From: Thereva unica
Taxonomy: Eukaryota; Arthropoda; Insecta; Diptera; Therevidae
Direction of reading: 5' to 3'
NCBI GenBank assembly: GCA_949987705.1
Contig: OX465281.1
Coordinates: forward strand, 239,031,143 to 239,095,142
DNA: 64,000 nucleotides
The translations under genes were made by a program, and so were the position numbers. Shown here one piece after another: positions 39,605-49,600 of the stretch. Within the stretch, counting starts at the first letter, position 1. Every line of letters begins with the position of its first letter. The notes under the pieces were generated by a model, which had not been told where the DNA came from, did no database searches, and saw nothing but the letters and a program-made list of their open reading frames with translations.

Positions 39605-42559
39605 ATGGTTGCGGCAAATGTAATGCCGGGAAATATTCCCGAGAACGTGGCGATTGAGCCCGCGCAACCGAAGTCCCGTTACGAGTCAAGTTTTGGTATT
39701 GACTTTTGTAACATTCGTGGACTTCAAGCGAATTTCTCTTTTGTTGAGTGCCACTTATCTAAGTACAAACCCCCAATCTTCGCACTTAGTGAAACCCAAA
39801 TATCACCCGATAATGATTTAGGTTATTACCAGGTGTCGGGGTACACTTTAGTGCACAATCTCTCCCCCCATAGGGGTATTGCCATTTATGTTAGGGACGA
39901 CGTGGCTTATTGTAAAATACATTCAAGCACAACTTCAGATTTTAATTATCTTTGGATTAAAATCATTTTCCAAAGCCACGTCATATTCTTCTGCTTCCTA
40001 TACAGAAGCCCTAACATAAGTAACGAAGCCTCCACTTTATCTTTTGATACTATTTCCGAACAAATCTCGGGATTTTTGTCGTCCAATCCTGAGTGTGAAA
40101 TCATCGTTGCGGGTGATTTCAATGTTCACAACGTTAAATGGCTGACTTACTCAAATGGCACCAGTATTTCTGGCAAGGACGTCGAGCTCTTTGCAGACAT
40201 CAATAACTTGCATCAAATTGTGGATCATCCCACAAGAGTCCCTGATGTTGCTGATCAAGGAAGATATCTCCTTGATCTTTTTCTAACTTCTCATCCAGCG
40301 CGTTACTCCGTCGAAGTTGATTCACCTCTCGGCAATTCAGACCACTGCCTAATCAGTGCTAACTTCCCATTCGAATTTCCCACCCCTCCCAAACCAGTTC
40401 GAAGAACTGTATGGCATTATGGGAAGGCCAATTGGCTGGGGCTTATTAATTTCTTCCAGTCTACAGACTGGAACCTGTGTTTCCGGAATAGAAACGCCAA
40501 CTCTGCCGCTATCCGTATCACCCGGATCATACAGGCAGGAATGCATTTGTTCATTCCCCATTCTACCAAATCTGTGAAGCCTAGGCCCAACAGATGGTTT
40601 AATCGAGAGTGTATGAATGCAATCAAAACTAAAGAAGCCGCCTTCCGAGCGTACAAGAGCTCCCCGAGTGAATCGCTCCGTTTAGAGTACATACAACAAA
40701 GAAATTCTTGTAAAACCGCCATCAAGAAAGTCAAAACCTTATTTGACAACAAATTGAGAAGTAAACTCCTAAATGCAACCTCCGGTAGCAAAAACTTCTG
40801 GTCCTTGGTAAGTTCCATCAAGAAGAATTTCACTACAACTTCAACCCCTTCCTTTATTCACAATGAGAAGGTAATAGCAGACAGCAAATCCAAGGCCAAT
40901 TTATTAGCATCTATGTTCGCTGCGAATTCTTCTTTACCCGAAACTGATGTGCTACCCCCTGTTTCCGAGCGTAACGCCCATTCAATGGACAGGGTTTTTT
41001 TCAGGACTCGCGAGGTGTACAGGTGCCTCAAAGAGCTCGATGCCAACAAATCCACTGGACCCGATAATATACCCCCTATCGTCTTAAAACAATGCGCCTC
41101 ACCTTTGGCTAAACCTCTGCGCAAATTATTTTCCCTGTCATATTTCTCCGGAGTTTATCCCGACTCTTGGAAACTTGCCCATGTTCAGCCCATACCGAAA
41201 AAAGGTGATTCCAGCGATCCCTCCAATTACCGCCCAATAGCAATTACTTCTATTCTCTCCAAAACCATGGAGACGATAATCAACAAAAAGCTTATGGGAT
41301 ATCTAGAATCCAACCTACTCATAAACGACAGACAGTATGGCTTCCGACAAAAAAGATCCACTGGCGATCTTTTAGTCTGTCTTACAGAACACCTCAGCCG
41401 TAGTCTGCATGAATCCGGTGAGTCTAGTCTGGTTGCTCTGGATATCTCCAAGGCTTTCGATAGAGTTTGGCACTCAGCCCTGTTAGCTAAACTCAAAGCT
41501 ATTGGAGTTGACTCACTTCTGTATAAGTGGGTTGAGAGTTTCCTTTTTGGCCGTTCAATCAAAGTAGTATTGGATGGCGTCAAATCCGCATCCCACCCGA
41601 TCTCTGCGGGGGTCCCCCAGGGGTCAATTTTATCACCGGCCCTATTTCTCATATTTATAAATGACCTTCTTTCAATCCCCTCCAACCCACTCCTCAGCTT
41701 CGCTGACGACGGTACTCTACGTTACTCGTACAGCGTCGATACAAGACAGACTGATGCCAGATCCTGTCTTGATGATCGCGAACTAATGTCCAAGTCGATT
41801 ATAAACGACATTAAGCTGATTCTAGAGTGGGGAAAGAAGAATCGTGTTGAATTCAACTCCGACAAAACCAAGTACTGTCTTATCTCCAAAAAGAAGTTCA
41901 ACACCTCACCATCCTTGAAAGTGGATGACGTGGTACTAAAGGCCGACCCATCCCTACACATCTTAGGTGTGACTTTAGCCAAAGACTTGCGATGGAATGA
42001 CCACATATTCCAAATCGCCAAACAAGGATCTCAGTGCTTGGGATTTCTTAAGAGGTGCAAGTTCCTCCTCCAGCCATCGGCCCGTGCTGTTATTTATAAA
42101 TCCTACATTCGGCCTCTTCTCGAATATAACTCCCTCGTTTGGGGCGGCGCCCCAATAACCACCTTGGCATGGTTAGATAAGGTGCAAAAAAGGGCGCTCA
42201 AGTTAATTGATGACGACACCGCCTGCTCCACCATCGACCCCCTGAGCCACCGTAGGAATGTAGCAGCACTGACAAAATTTTATCGCTACTACCACAGTGA
42301 CTGTTCCTCCGAGTTAAACGCTCTCCTGCCTCCACGGCAATCTTATACCCGCAACACCAGATTAGCCCACTCGTCTCATTCCCTTCACCTGCAACTACCC
42401 TTTTCACGCACTCAACAAGATATGAATTCGTTTGTTAATAGAACAACTCGGCTGTGGAATAACCTCTCGCAGTCAGTATTTCCGAACTCCTACAACATCC
42501 AAGAGTTCAAACGCAGGGTTCATCACCACCTTCTTCAATACCCCCCCTGTACCTTTTAA
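39605..42559 (+). CDS. LINE ORF2: AP endonuclease and reverse transcriptase
   Basis: About 984 uninterrupted codons from an ATG at 39605. The endonuclease domain opens at about residue 33 (FCNIRGLQANFS, LSETQIS) with GDFNVHNVKW near 169 and the terminal SDHCLI near 245. The reverse transcriptase occupies about 500-760: KSTGPDNIPP, PIPKKGDSSDPSNYRPIAIT, YGFRQKRSTGD, ALDISKAFDRVWHS, GVPQGSILSPALFLIFIND and the active site SFADDGT (near 698). The C-terminal part has the HRRNVAALTKFYR block and ends near SYNIQEFKRRVHHHL. There is no RNase H. The layout matches Jockey-type elements, which nick target DNA and prime reverse transcription there. The missing ORF1 means this copy would need the nucleic-acid chaperone from elsewhere. 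Confidence 0.93.
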   Translation: MVAANVMPGNIPENVAIEPAQPKSRYESSFGIDFCNIRGLQANFSFVECHLSKYKPPIFALSETQISPDNDLGYYQVSGYTLVHNLSPHRGIAIYVRDDVAYCKIHSSTTSDFNYLWIKIIFQSHVIFFCFLYRSPNISNEASTLSFDTISEQISGFLSSNPECEIIVAGDFNVHNVKWLTYSNGTSISGKDVELFADINNLHQIVDHPTRVPDVADQGRYLLDLFLTSHPARYSVEVDSPLGNSDHCLISANFPFEFPTPPKPVRRTVWHYGKANWLGLINFFQSTDWNLCFRNRNANSAAIRITRIIQAGMHLFIPHSTKSVKPRPNRWFNRECMNAIKTKEAAFRAYKSSPSESLRLEYIQQRNSCKTAIKKVKTLFDNKLRSKLLNATSGSKNFWSLVSSIKKNFTTTSTPSFIHNEKVIADSKSKANLLASMFAANSSLPETDVLPPVSERNAHSMDRVFFRTREVYRCLKELDANKSTGPDNIPPIVLKQCASPLAKPLRKLFSLSYFSGVYPDSWKLAHVQPIPKKGDSSDPSNYRPIAITSILSKTMETIINKKLMGYLESNLLINDRQYGFRQKRSTGDLLVCLTEHLSRSLHESGESSLVALDISKAFDRVWHSALLAKLKAIGVDSLLYKWVESFLFGRSIKVVLDGVKSASHPISAGVPQGSILSPALFLIFINDLLSIPSNPLLSFADDGTLRYSYSVDTRQTDARSCLDDRELMSKSIINDIKLILEWGKKNRVEFNSDKTKYCLISKKKFNTSPSLKVDDVVLKADPSLHILGVTLAKDLRWNDHIFQIAKQGSQCLGFLKRCKFLLQPSARAVIYKSYIRPLLEYNSLVWGGAPITTLAWLDKVQKRALKLIDDDTACSTIDPLSHRRNVAALTKFYRYYHSDCSSELNALLPPRQSYTRNTRLAHSSHSLHLQLPFSRTQQDMNSFVNRTTRLWNNLSQSVFPNSYNIQEFKRRVHHHLLQYPPCTF

Positions 42560-42719
42560 TCCTTAACCTATGCCCCCCCCCCCTCATCCATCCCCCGTAC
42601 TAAGCTTACTGCTAGACATTGCACCATGACGTGACAAATGACATGACGGACTAGTAGTATAAAGGGTGACTCCTGAGCTTAGCACTGCCACATAAAAAAA
42701 AAAAAAAAAAAAAAAAAAA

Positions 42720-42905
42720 CACGATTGTAAGAAAATTCCAGCATAATTCAGAATAGGCCTGATTATTTTCATTAAAAGAGGGGATGGCAATCGTTCCATT
42801 CAAAGAAAAAGACACGGACTACTCAATATTTTAGTTCCCTCAAAAAAGTGTTCAATATATAATTTAATAAAAAAACCATAGAAGTTCATAACAAATAGTG
42901 GAATA
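42720..42905. repeat. right half of a palindrome that flanks the LINE
   Basis: TGTAAGAAAATTCC.GC.TAATTCAGAATAGGCCTGAT at about 42728-42765 is the near reverse complement of 38772-38810, on the other side of the LINE. The LINE therefore sits at the centre of a pre-existing inverted repeat, presumably an older MITE. The tips of that older element were not resolved. Confidence 0.6.
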
Positions 42906-43020
42906 CTGGGGTGGCAGCACGTAAGTTGTTTCAATCGACCTCTTCATACAAAAATTCAAGTGTTACAAAAATTTTTGTATGGAGAGGTCGATTGAAACAA
43001 CTTACGTGCTACCACCCCTG
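42906..43020. mobile_element. 115-bp near-perfect hairpin MITE
   Basis: The arms CTGGGGTGGCAGCACGTAAG and CTTACGTGCTACCACCCCTG continue through TTGTTTCAATCGACCTCT, pairing almost without mismatch, with a loop of only a few bases. TA flanks both sides (42904-42905, 43021-43022), consistent with a Tc1/mariner-type target. The RNA would fold into a long hairpin. Confidence 0.75.
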
Positions 43021-43022
43021 TA

Positions 43023-43795
43023 CATTAGGTGCCTCATCACATTTCCGATTTTGTGTTTGATAAATTTTGCATTTCATTTTTATCTGCAGATTAGATAATT
43101 GGTCTTCTTTAGACTTTCTAATGAAAAATTTTGTTAACTTACTTATAAAACGTGTGTCTCATTCTGCAGTTTCTATAGAAGACATAAGATGTTCAGGTGG
43201 GCATCAAGATTACATAAATAGCAGGTGTTGATTGCTTAAGGGGTTTTGCTTTCTGCGTTTTATTCAATATAAAATTGTTAATAGATATAGGTTGTAATAT
43301 ATTTATAAAGATTTGATAAGAATAGAGCTCTTAAAATATTAGTTTTAGTATTAGAATAATCTGAGTAAGATTAGATTACAATTTTTTTACCTACTATAGT
43401 TTTCAGAAAGCAAGGTCTGGGGTAACCACAATTTTCTTAATATAATACTTTCAATAAGTATAAAAACTAAAAGTAAATTTGAGTACAATCGTAATAATAT
43501 ATAAAATAAAGAAGATACATATAACATTGATTCTACAATCTTGCATTGATAATAATACTACACTTGTACTTATTATTTCTCAAAGATGTTATTTAAGATT
43601 TCTGTTGGCGAAAATTGCTTTAAAATTTGTATGCATTTTTATCGATTTCAGAAAGTGGCTGTGAACCACAAAAGAAATATGTACTAAATATTCATATCAG
43701 TAATGATGGATCATAATTTTAATCAATCTATTTTTGGTTCTATAAAAATGACAATCGAGAATATTTCTCCAATCAACATAATACGGGTTGTGGTA
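43023..43795. other. no recognisable gene
   Basis: A+T-rich with only short frames (for example 43479-43664) lacking motifs. Confidence 0.45.
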
Positions 43796-43799
43796 AATA

Positions 43800-45160
43800 A
43801 TGCAGTTTGCTCCGGATAACACCGCGAATAGACCAAGCAACCACCGAGTTGATCAAAGCCGGAGGTGATGCTTTATCACAACTCCATGTCCTCATAACAT
43901 ACATATGGCAATCGGATCGTGTCCCGTCGGCGTGGAAGAAAGCGATCGTTGTCCCAATTTTTAAAAAGGGGACAGCCGGGAATGCAAGAATTATCGCGGT
44001 ATTAGTCTACTTTAGAGCGTCGGCAAAGAATTTACGAAAATCATACAATCGACGCTACTGAAACATCGAGATCAAACGAAATCGGAAAGAACAAGCGGGA
44101 TTTAGTCCACATCGAGGATGCATTGATCAAATATTCACTCCGTCAGCTAATGGAAGAAAGAATTCGTTGCGACAAACGAACTGTCGTCGTTTTCATCGAT
44201 TTCAAATCCGTTTTCGATTGCATCGGTTGGAACTGCTTGTGGAGAACCTTGGAAACCGAACACATTCCATTGAAAATGATACAACTTCTCCAAGCGTCGT
44301 ACGATGGCTCAACCAGCATCATTCGTATTCGAAGCAGCTTACCCGAGGAGTTCCAGATTCGACAGGGACAGTCGCTTCGCCACTTCTCTTCAACGTTGTG
44401 ATCAACGCGATTATGAAGCATTCGATGGACGACGCGGAGTTCGATACGACAAAAACTTCATAACCGACGATAACGCCGTCTTTCCCGACACGGACGCCCA
44501 AGCAACAAACATACGACATTTCCCGCGTCGCCCAGTCATACGGGTTAAAAATCAATGGGAAGACCAAAGTGCTCACAATGGATGGATCGAGGCCCAGTGT
44601 TCACCTCGATGGAAGCCAAATCAAACAGGTTCCGATGTTAAAATATTTGGGATCATTGGTTGAGGAAACGAAAGTGGTATCGACGGCCGACGTTTATAGC
44701 CGCATCGGCCAGGCAACAGCAACATTCGCCTGGTGCATATGGAAACGAACAAATATTTCCATCAAAACAAAAGTACGCCTTTACCGAACGTTGATCCTTC
44801 CGATTCTTCTTTATGGATCTAAAACGGACGTTAAGAAGCTCGAGGTCTTCCAAATGCGATGCTTGAGGCAAATCTTCGGTTTCGAAAAAGAGACAGTTAG
44901 ACAAAGACGTCGACTACGGGGGTTTGGACATGTTTGCCGAACGGATGATAACCGCTTTCCACGTAAGCGAAGCCGTCCCGCAGCCTGGAGAATCCAGCGA
45001 CCTAAAGAAACAACGATTATCAGTTACCGAGGCTCGAGGCATCGCCAAAAATCGGCAAGAATGGAGACGAATCGTGAATAGAGTCCGAGAGGCAGCGGCA
45101 CCGACAGCAACATAACCGTTGCGGGGAAGTCCCGCTCGAACCGCCAGCTAACGGATCAAA
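43800..45160 (+). pseudogene. decayed LINE reverse transcriptase (family A)
   Basis: Over several frames the plus strand reads, in order, reverse-transcriptase residues (WKKAIVVPIFKKGTAG, VVFIDFKSVFDCIGW, LFNVVINAIM), then a connector (QVPMLKYLGSL, RIGQATATFAW, KTKVRLYRTLILPILLYGS), then the C-terminal RRLRGFGHVCRTDD tail and ARGIAKNRQEWRRIV. At least four frame changes are present. It is the same family as the minus-strand relic at 6310-7270. The endonuclease part is missing, so the copy is 5'-truncated. Confidence 0.85.
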
Positions 45161-45169
45161 GAAGAAGCT

Positions 45170-46656
45170 GTGGCTGATGATCTAGGGCTCGAATCGATGA
45201 ATCGAACGCAGCCACAGAGTAAGTAGTTGTTGTTATCATCCTATAGGTTTTGGAGTACAGGGAATCCAAGGCTTGCCTATTTCTATGAACAAAAATAGAC
45301 GATATTACATCTTTATCGATTTCTGTAAGCAAGCCAGAACGAAATACAGAATAACTTTAGACAAATTAAAGTGATAATTATTTTTAAAACTCCTTCGTTC
45401 ACACTTTACATTCTGTCATTGCATTCGTACGTTTTTTATAGTATATAGCTTGTATATTATTTTTCGTATATTTATTTGTATTTGTATGACCAGTTGAGAG
45501 TTTCAGGAAAAATGGTTTATAATTGAAACCTACTTAGAAATTTCCTAATTTAAAATGATAAATTTAGAACATCGTTTTCCTACATTGGCTTCATTTTTTT
45601 TTCGTTTAAGGATTCATTTTTAAATTTTAACACTATTAATATATTTTTGTTGTTGTTGAAAACTGTGGTGGTACCCTTTTCACAAACTAAATGATTACCA
45701 CTTATGTTCAACCCAAAAAAGTATCCACAACTGAATAACAGTCTGCTCAGCCCAAAATAAAATATCCACAAATGAATGGCAGTCTGGATATATTTTTATT
45801 TTTACTTTTGGCTTTATGTGAATAATAAAGCAGAACATCATCAAAGCCAATCTGACGAAATGGTCTTGACACCTGAGCAAGGATAATTGGAGGGATTAAT
45901 TATGCAGCAAATAGCTATAAATATAAATACATATAACGCGTTTTTTTTAAAGGGAAGAAAATAGAACATTTTCGTTGTGTACTTACTATAAATATGTTTT
46001 TTTTTGAAATGTTGCTCGGCTTTAAAAAGTTTTGTTACAATAATTATTAACTCATCAGAAAAACGCTCAACAATTGTTTTTTTTCTGTTTTAAAAACGCG
46101 CTATTCGCGAACAAACATCACTACTACTACTAATATTAATCATTTTACAGCCTAATGCGGGCACATTTTTGTTTTTTGTTTTTTAATATTACTGAGAACT
46201 ATACATTTACACAAACAAACAAATAACGTGTAAAATGTTTGTTGTATATCTTAATCTAGGCAACAAAAAAATATATATATTTATATATATGTATGTATAT
46301 ATAAATGGTTCACGCATTCGAGAAGTGCTTAAATAATATAAAAAAATTACGAAAAAAAGAGTTTAAAGCAAAAATTATAATTATTACAATAAACAATACA
46401 ATTTTGTTTTCGCCCAACTACCCTTAGTTGCATTGCAATTGTTTTTATATCTTAAAATATTTACCGTTCCATTAGGATTTTATTAAAAAATATATGATAT
46501 TTTTATTATATTTTGTTTTTCAAACTTTACTTCTGTTACGTTTAGTTTTATTTCATTTGTGTTACCGTTTGCTATTATTATATTGTATTTCTGTTTTTTC
46601 ATTATTATTATACCAACTAAATTAATTACCGATATGGAGACTAAAACTTAAAATTA
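45170..46656. other. A+T-rich interval downstream of the ORP9-like gene
   Basis: Contains a degenerate tandem duplication at about 45704-45790: 'AGTATCCACAACTGAATAACAGTCTG' and 'AATATCCACAAATGAATGGCAGTCTG'-like units of about 43 bp. The rest is T-rich and stop-dense. The part next to 46656 should hold the 3' UTR of the ORP9-like gene, read on the minus strand. Confidence 0.4.
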
Positions 46657-49600
46657 CTATCTTTTATTTTCTTTCTCTTGGAGATAAAGCCTTTGGCATA
46701 ATGGATTTGTATAAATCCAGGCATCTCCAACTGGTTTAAAGTACTGAAAATTAAAATAAAATTCAGCAAACTTGTTTTTTTTTTGTGAAATGGTTATATC
46801 CAATTATTACCAGAGTATCCCATGTTCCTTCAGTCTCTTTACGAACTTTTGCTTCATCTCGTTGCTTCTGTTCAACTTGACATTTAGCATTAGTCGCTCT
46901 TTCAATATCATTGAGTCTAAAATTTTTATAAATAATAGAATTAATAAAATAATTTTGTTTTGTTTTATTAAATATTTACTTCAAGCCGGCAGTTACTTCT
47001 TTCCAGACACGTCTTGATTCATTATCACACTGTTCAGCAATTGGCCTAACTTGCTTCTTGAAAATAGGAATTTTATTTACATCGACAAATACTTCCGTTT
47101 TCTAGAGAAAATAAAAAACACAAAACATATTAACAAAAATAAATCAGTGTACCAGGGATAAATATATTTAATAATAATTACCTGATTATTATGGTCATGC
47201 CATTTTGCCTCCATTAATCCACTCCATTCTCCCATAACCGACACAAATGGTTTTTTCTCATTCGGTGCAAAAATCTGATTTTAATTAAATTGGTAAATGC
47301 AATTATATAGTAGATATTAGGCAACGTGTTATCGATTTTGCAATGAGCAAAAATATGATCGTCAGCTCAACATATTTTCCAAGAAAGGACATTCACAAAT
47401 ACACATGGCAATCTCCCAGCGAAAGGTACTGCAATCAAATAGACCATATACTTATAGACAGAAGGGCAGCTTCCAGTATCCTTCAAGTAAGATCCTACAG
47501 AGGTGCGAATTGTGAATCGGACCACTTCCTAGTTAAAGCTAGATTCAGATGTCGGCTGTCCACTCAAGAACAAAGAAGCAACAAAGTAAAGAAATTCGAC
47601 GTTGACCGCCTCCAGGAACAGACCGTATTGGAGAGATACCAGGCAACGTTAGCAGAGAGGATAGGTCCAAGCCTAAACATAAATAATGAAGACACAATTG
47701 AGGGAAAATGGACAAGACTGAGGACGATACTGACAGATGTCACGAAGGAAACTGTAGGCTACAAACGCACTGCCAGAGCCAATGATTGGTACGAGGAATG
47801 TAAAACAGCTATAGAGGCCAGAAATAGAAATAGGAAAATTTACATAGAGAGACCGACGAGGAGCAAGAAACTGAAATATGAGGAAACAAGAAGAACCGCA
47901 AAAAACATCTGCAGGAAGAAGAAAAGGCAATTCCTCAACAATTACATCCTGAGAGCAGAGGAAAACTTTGCCCGAAACAAAACCAGGGAAGCATATAAGG
48001 AAGTAAACTTCTTCAAGAAAGGCTTCAAACCCTCCTCCGGTATATGTAGAACGAAAGAAGGCACTATAGTTACAGGCAGCGAAGATGTAAAGAAAAGATG
48101 GAAGGAATTTTTTAGCGAGCTGCTGAACGCAAACGAGAGCATCCGACACGTACCAGAACCCCGTCCACAACATAACGATGACACCAGAGAAACAAACGAA
48201 CCCACTCTGGAAGAAGTACAAAGTGCCATACGACTCTTAAGAAATAACAAATCTCCAGGAATTGATAACATCCCAGCAGAGCTGATCAAGCAAGGAGGCG
48301 AACCGCTTTCAGCAGCTATACATGAATTACTATGCTGCATATGGAGGAACGAAAAAATGCCTGAAGATTGGGAGCAAAGCATTATCTGCCCAATACACAA
48401 AAAAGGAGATAGATTCAACTGTGCAAATTACAGAGGCATATCTCTTTTAAGCACAGTGTATAAAATAATGACCAATATAATTAAGGCCAGACTGGAACCT
48501 TACGCAGAAGCTGCAATAAGTGAATACCAAGCTGGATTCAGAAGAAATAGGTCAACGATGGATCAACTTTTTTCAATAAGGCAAATCCTCCGAAAATGCT
48601 GGGAATACAACATCGACGTGTATCAACTTTTCATCGACTTTAAACAAGCATACGACAGCATCGACAGGGAAAAAATGTATGCGACAATGCTGGACCTAAA
48701 CATACCCCTAAAGATAGTGAAACTGACTAAAATGACAATGGAAAATACAAGGTGTGCAGTCAGAATACAAGGAGAATTCACGGAGTCCTTCCCAGTCAAG
48801 CAAGGCTTAAAGCAGGGCGATGGGCTGGCACCCATGCTATTTAATCTCTGCCTTGAAGGAGTAATTCGCAAAGTAAACATTGATGCGAACGCAACCCTGC
48901 TTAACAAATCAAAACAGTTGGCAGGATATGCCGACGACATAAACTGCCTTGCCAGATCACTGTCATACCTTAGAGAAGTATTCACAGAATTAGAAGATGG
49001 AGCTAAAGATATAGGGCTGCAAATAAATGCAGAGAAGAGCAAGATTCTAATTCAGTCAAGGGTGGAAAGAAGAAGAAGAAACCACAACACCACCTGGGGG
49101 GAATATAACTTCGAACGGGTAAGCCAATTTAACTACCTGGGGTCCACAGTCAGTGAAGACAACGATGAAACGATAGACGTACAAAGAAGAATAAACGCCG
49201 CAAACAGAACATACTTCTCACTACTGCCAGTAATGAAATCCAGAGACATCCACAGAAAAACAAAAATAAGAGTCTACAAAACCATCATACGTACAGTAGC
49301 TACGTATGGTTGTGAAGCATGGAGTATCTCCCAAAAATCCGCCGACAAGTTGGATATATTTGAGAGGAAGGTTCTCCGAAGGATATACGGCCCAATTAAT
49401 GAAGACAATGCATGGAGAATACGCTACAATCACGAATTGTACGACTTATACAAAGAATGTAAACTTTCGACCCATGCCAAGCTACTGCGTTTACGTTGGG
49501 CCGGCCATGTCCAAAGAATGGATGACTCAAGGATACCAAAAAAATCCCTGTATCTACTACCAGATGGCAAAAGACCAGTTGGCAAACCACGGTCAAGATG

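Larger units (their letters stand above)
38812..42719 (+). mobile_element. Jockey-like LINE with intact ORF2
   Basis: Runs from a short 5' region (start placed near 38812, where the flanking palindrome stops), through a complete ORF2 (39605-42559) and a C-rich 3' tail, to a poly(A) of 26 A (42694-42719). The 5' region is split by a hAT MITE (38989-39403); without it only about 375 bp precede ORF2, so ORF1 is absent. Related degraded copies are found in this window at 2.3-3.5, 5.7-6.3, 9.3-9.7, 13.7-13.9 and 58.9-59.2 kb. No clear target duplication was found. Confidence 0.85.

Noticed and set aside
40349..42407. Several 70-150-codon minus-strand frames over the Jockey-like ORF2
   Set aside because: Reverse-strand shadows of a well-supported long ORF.
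47673..48418. Long minus-strand frames within the LINE at 47.3-49.7 kb
   Set aside because: They are shadows of the reverse-transcriptase frame on the opposite strand; no motifs.
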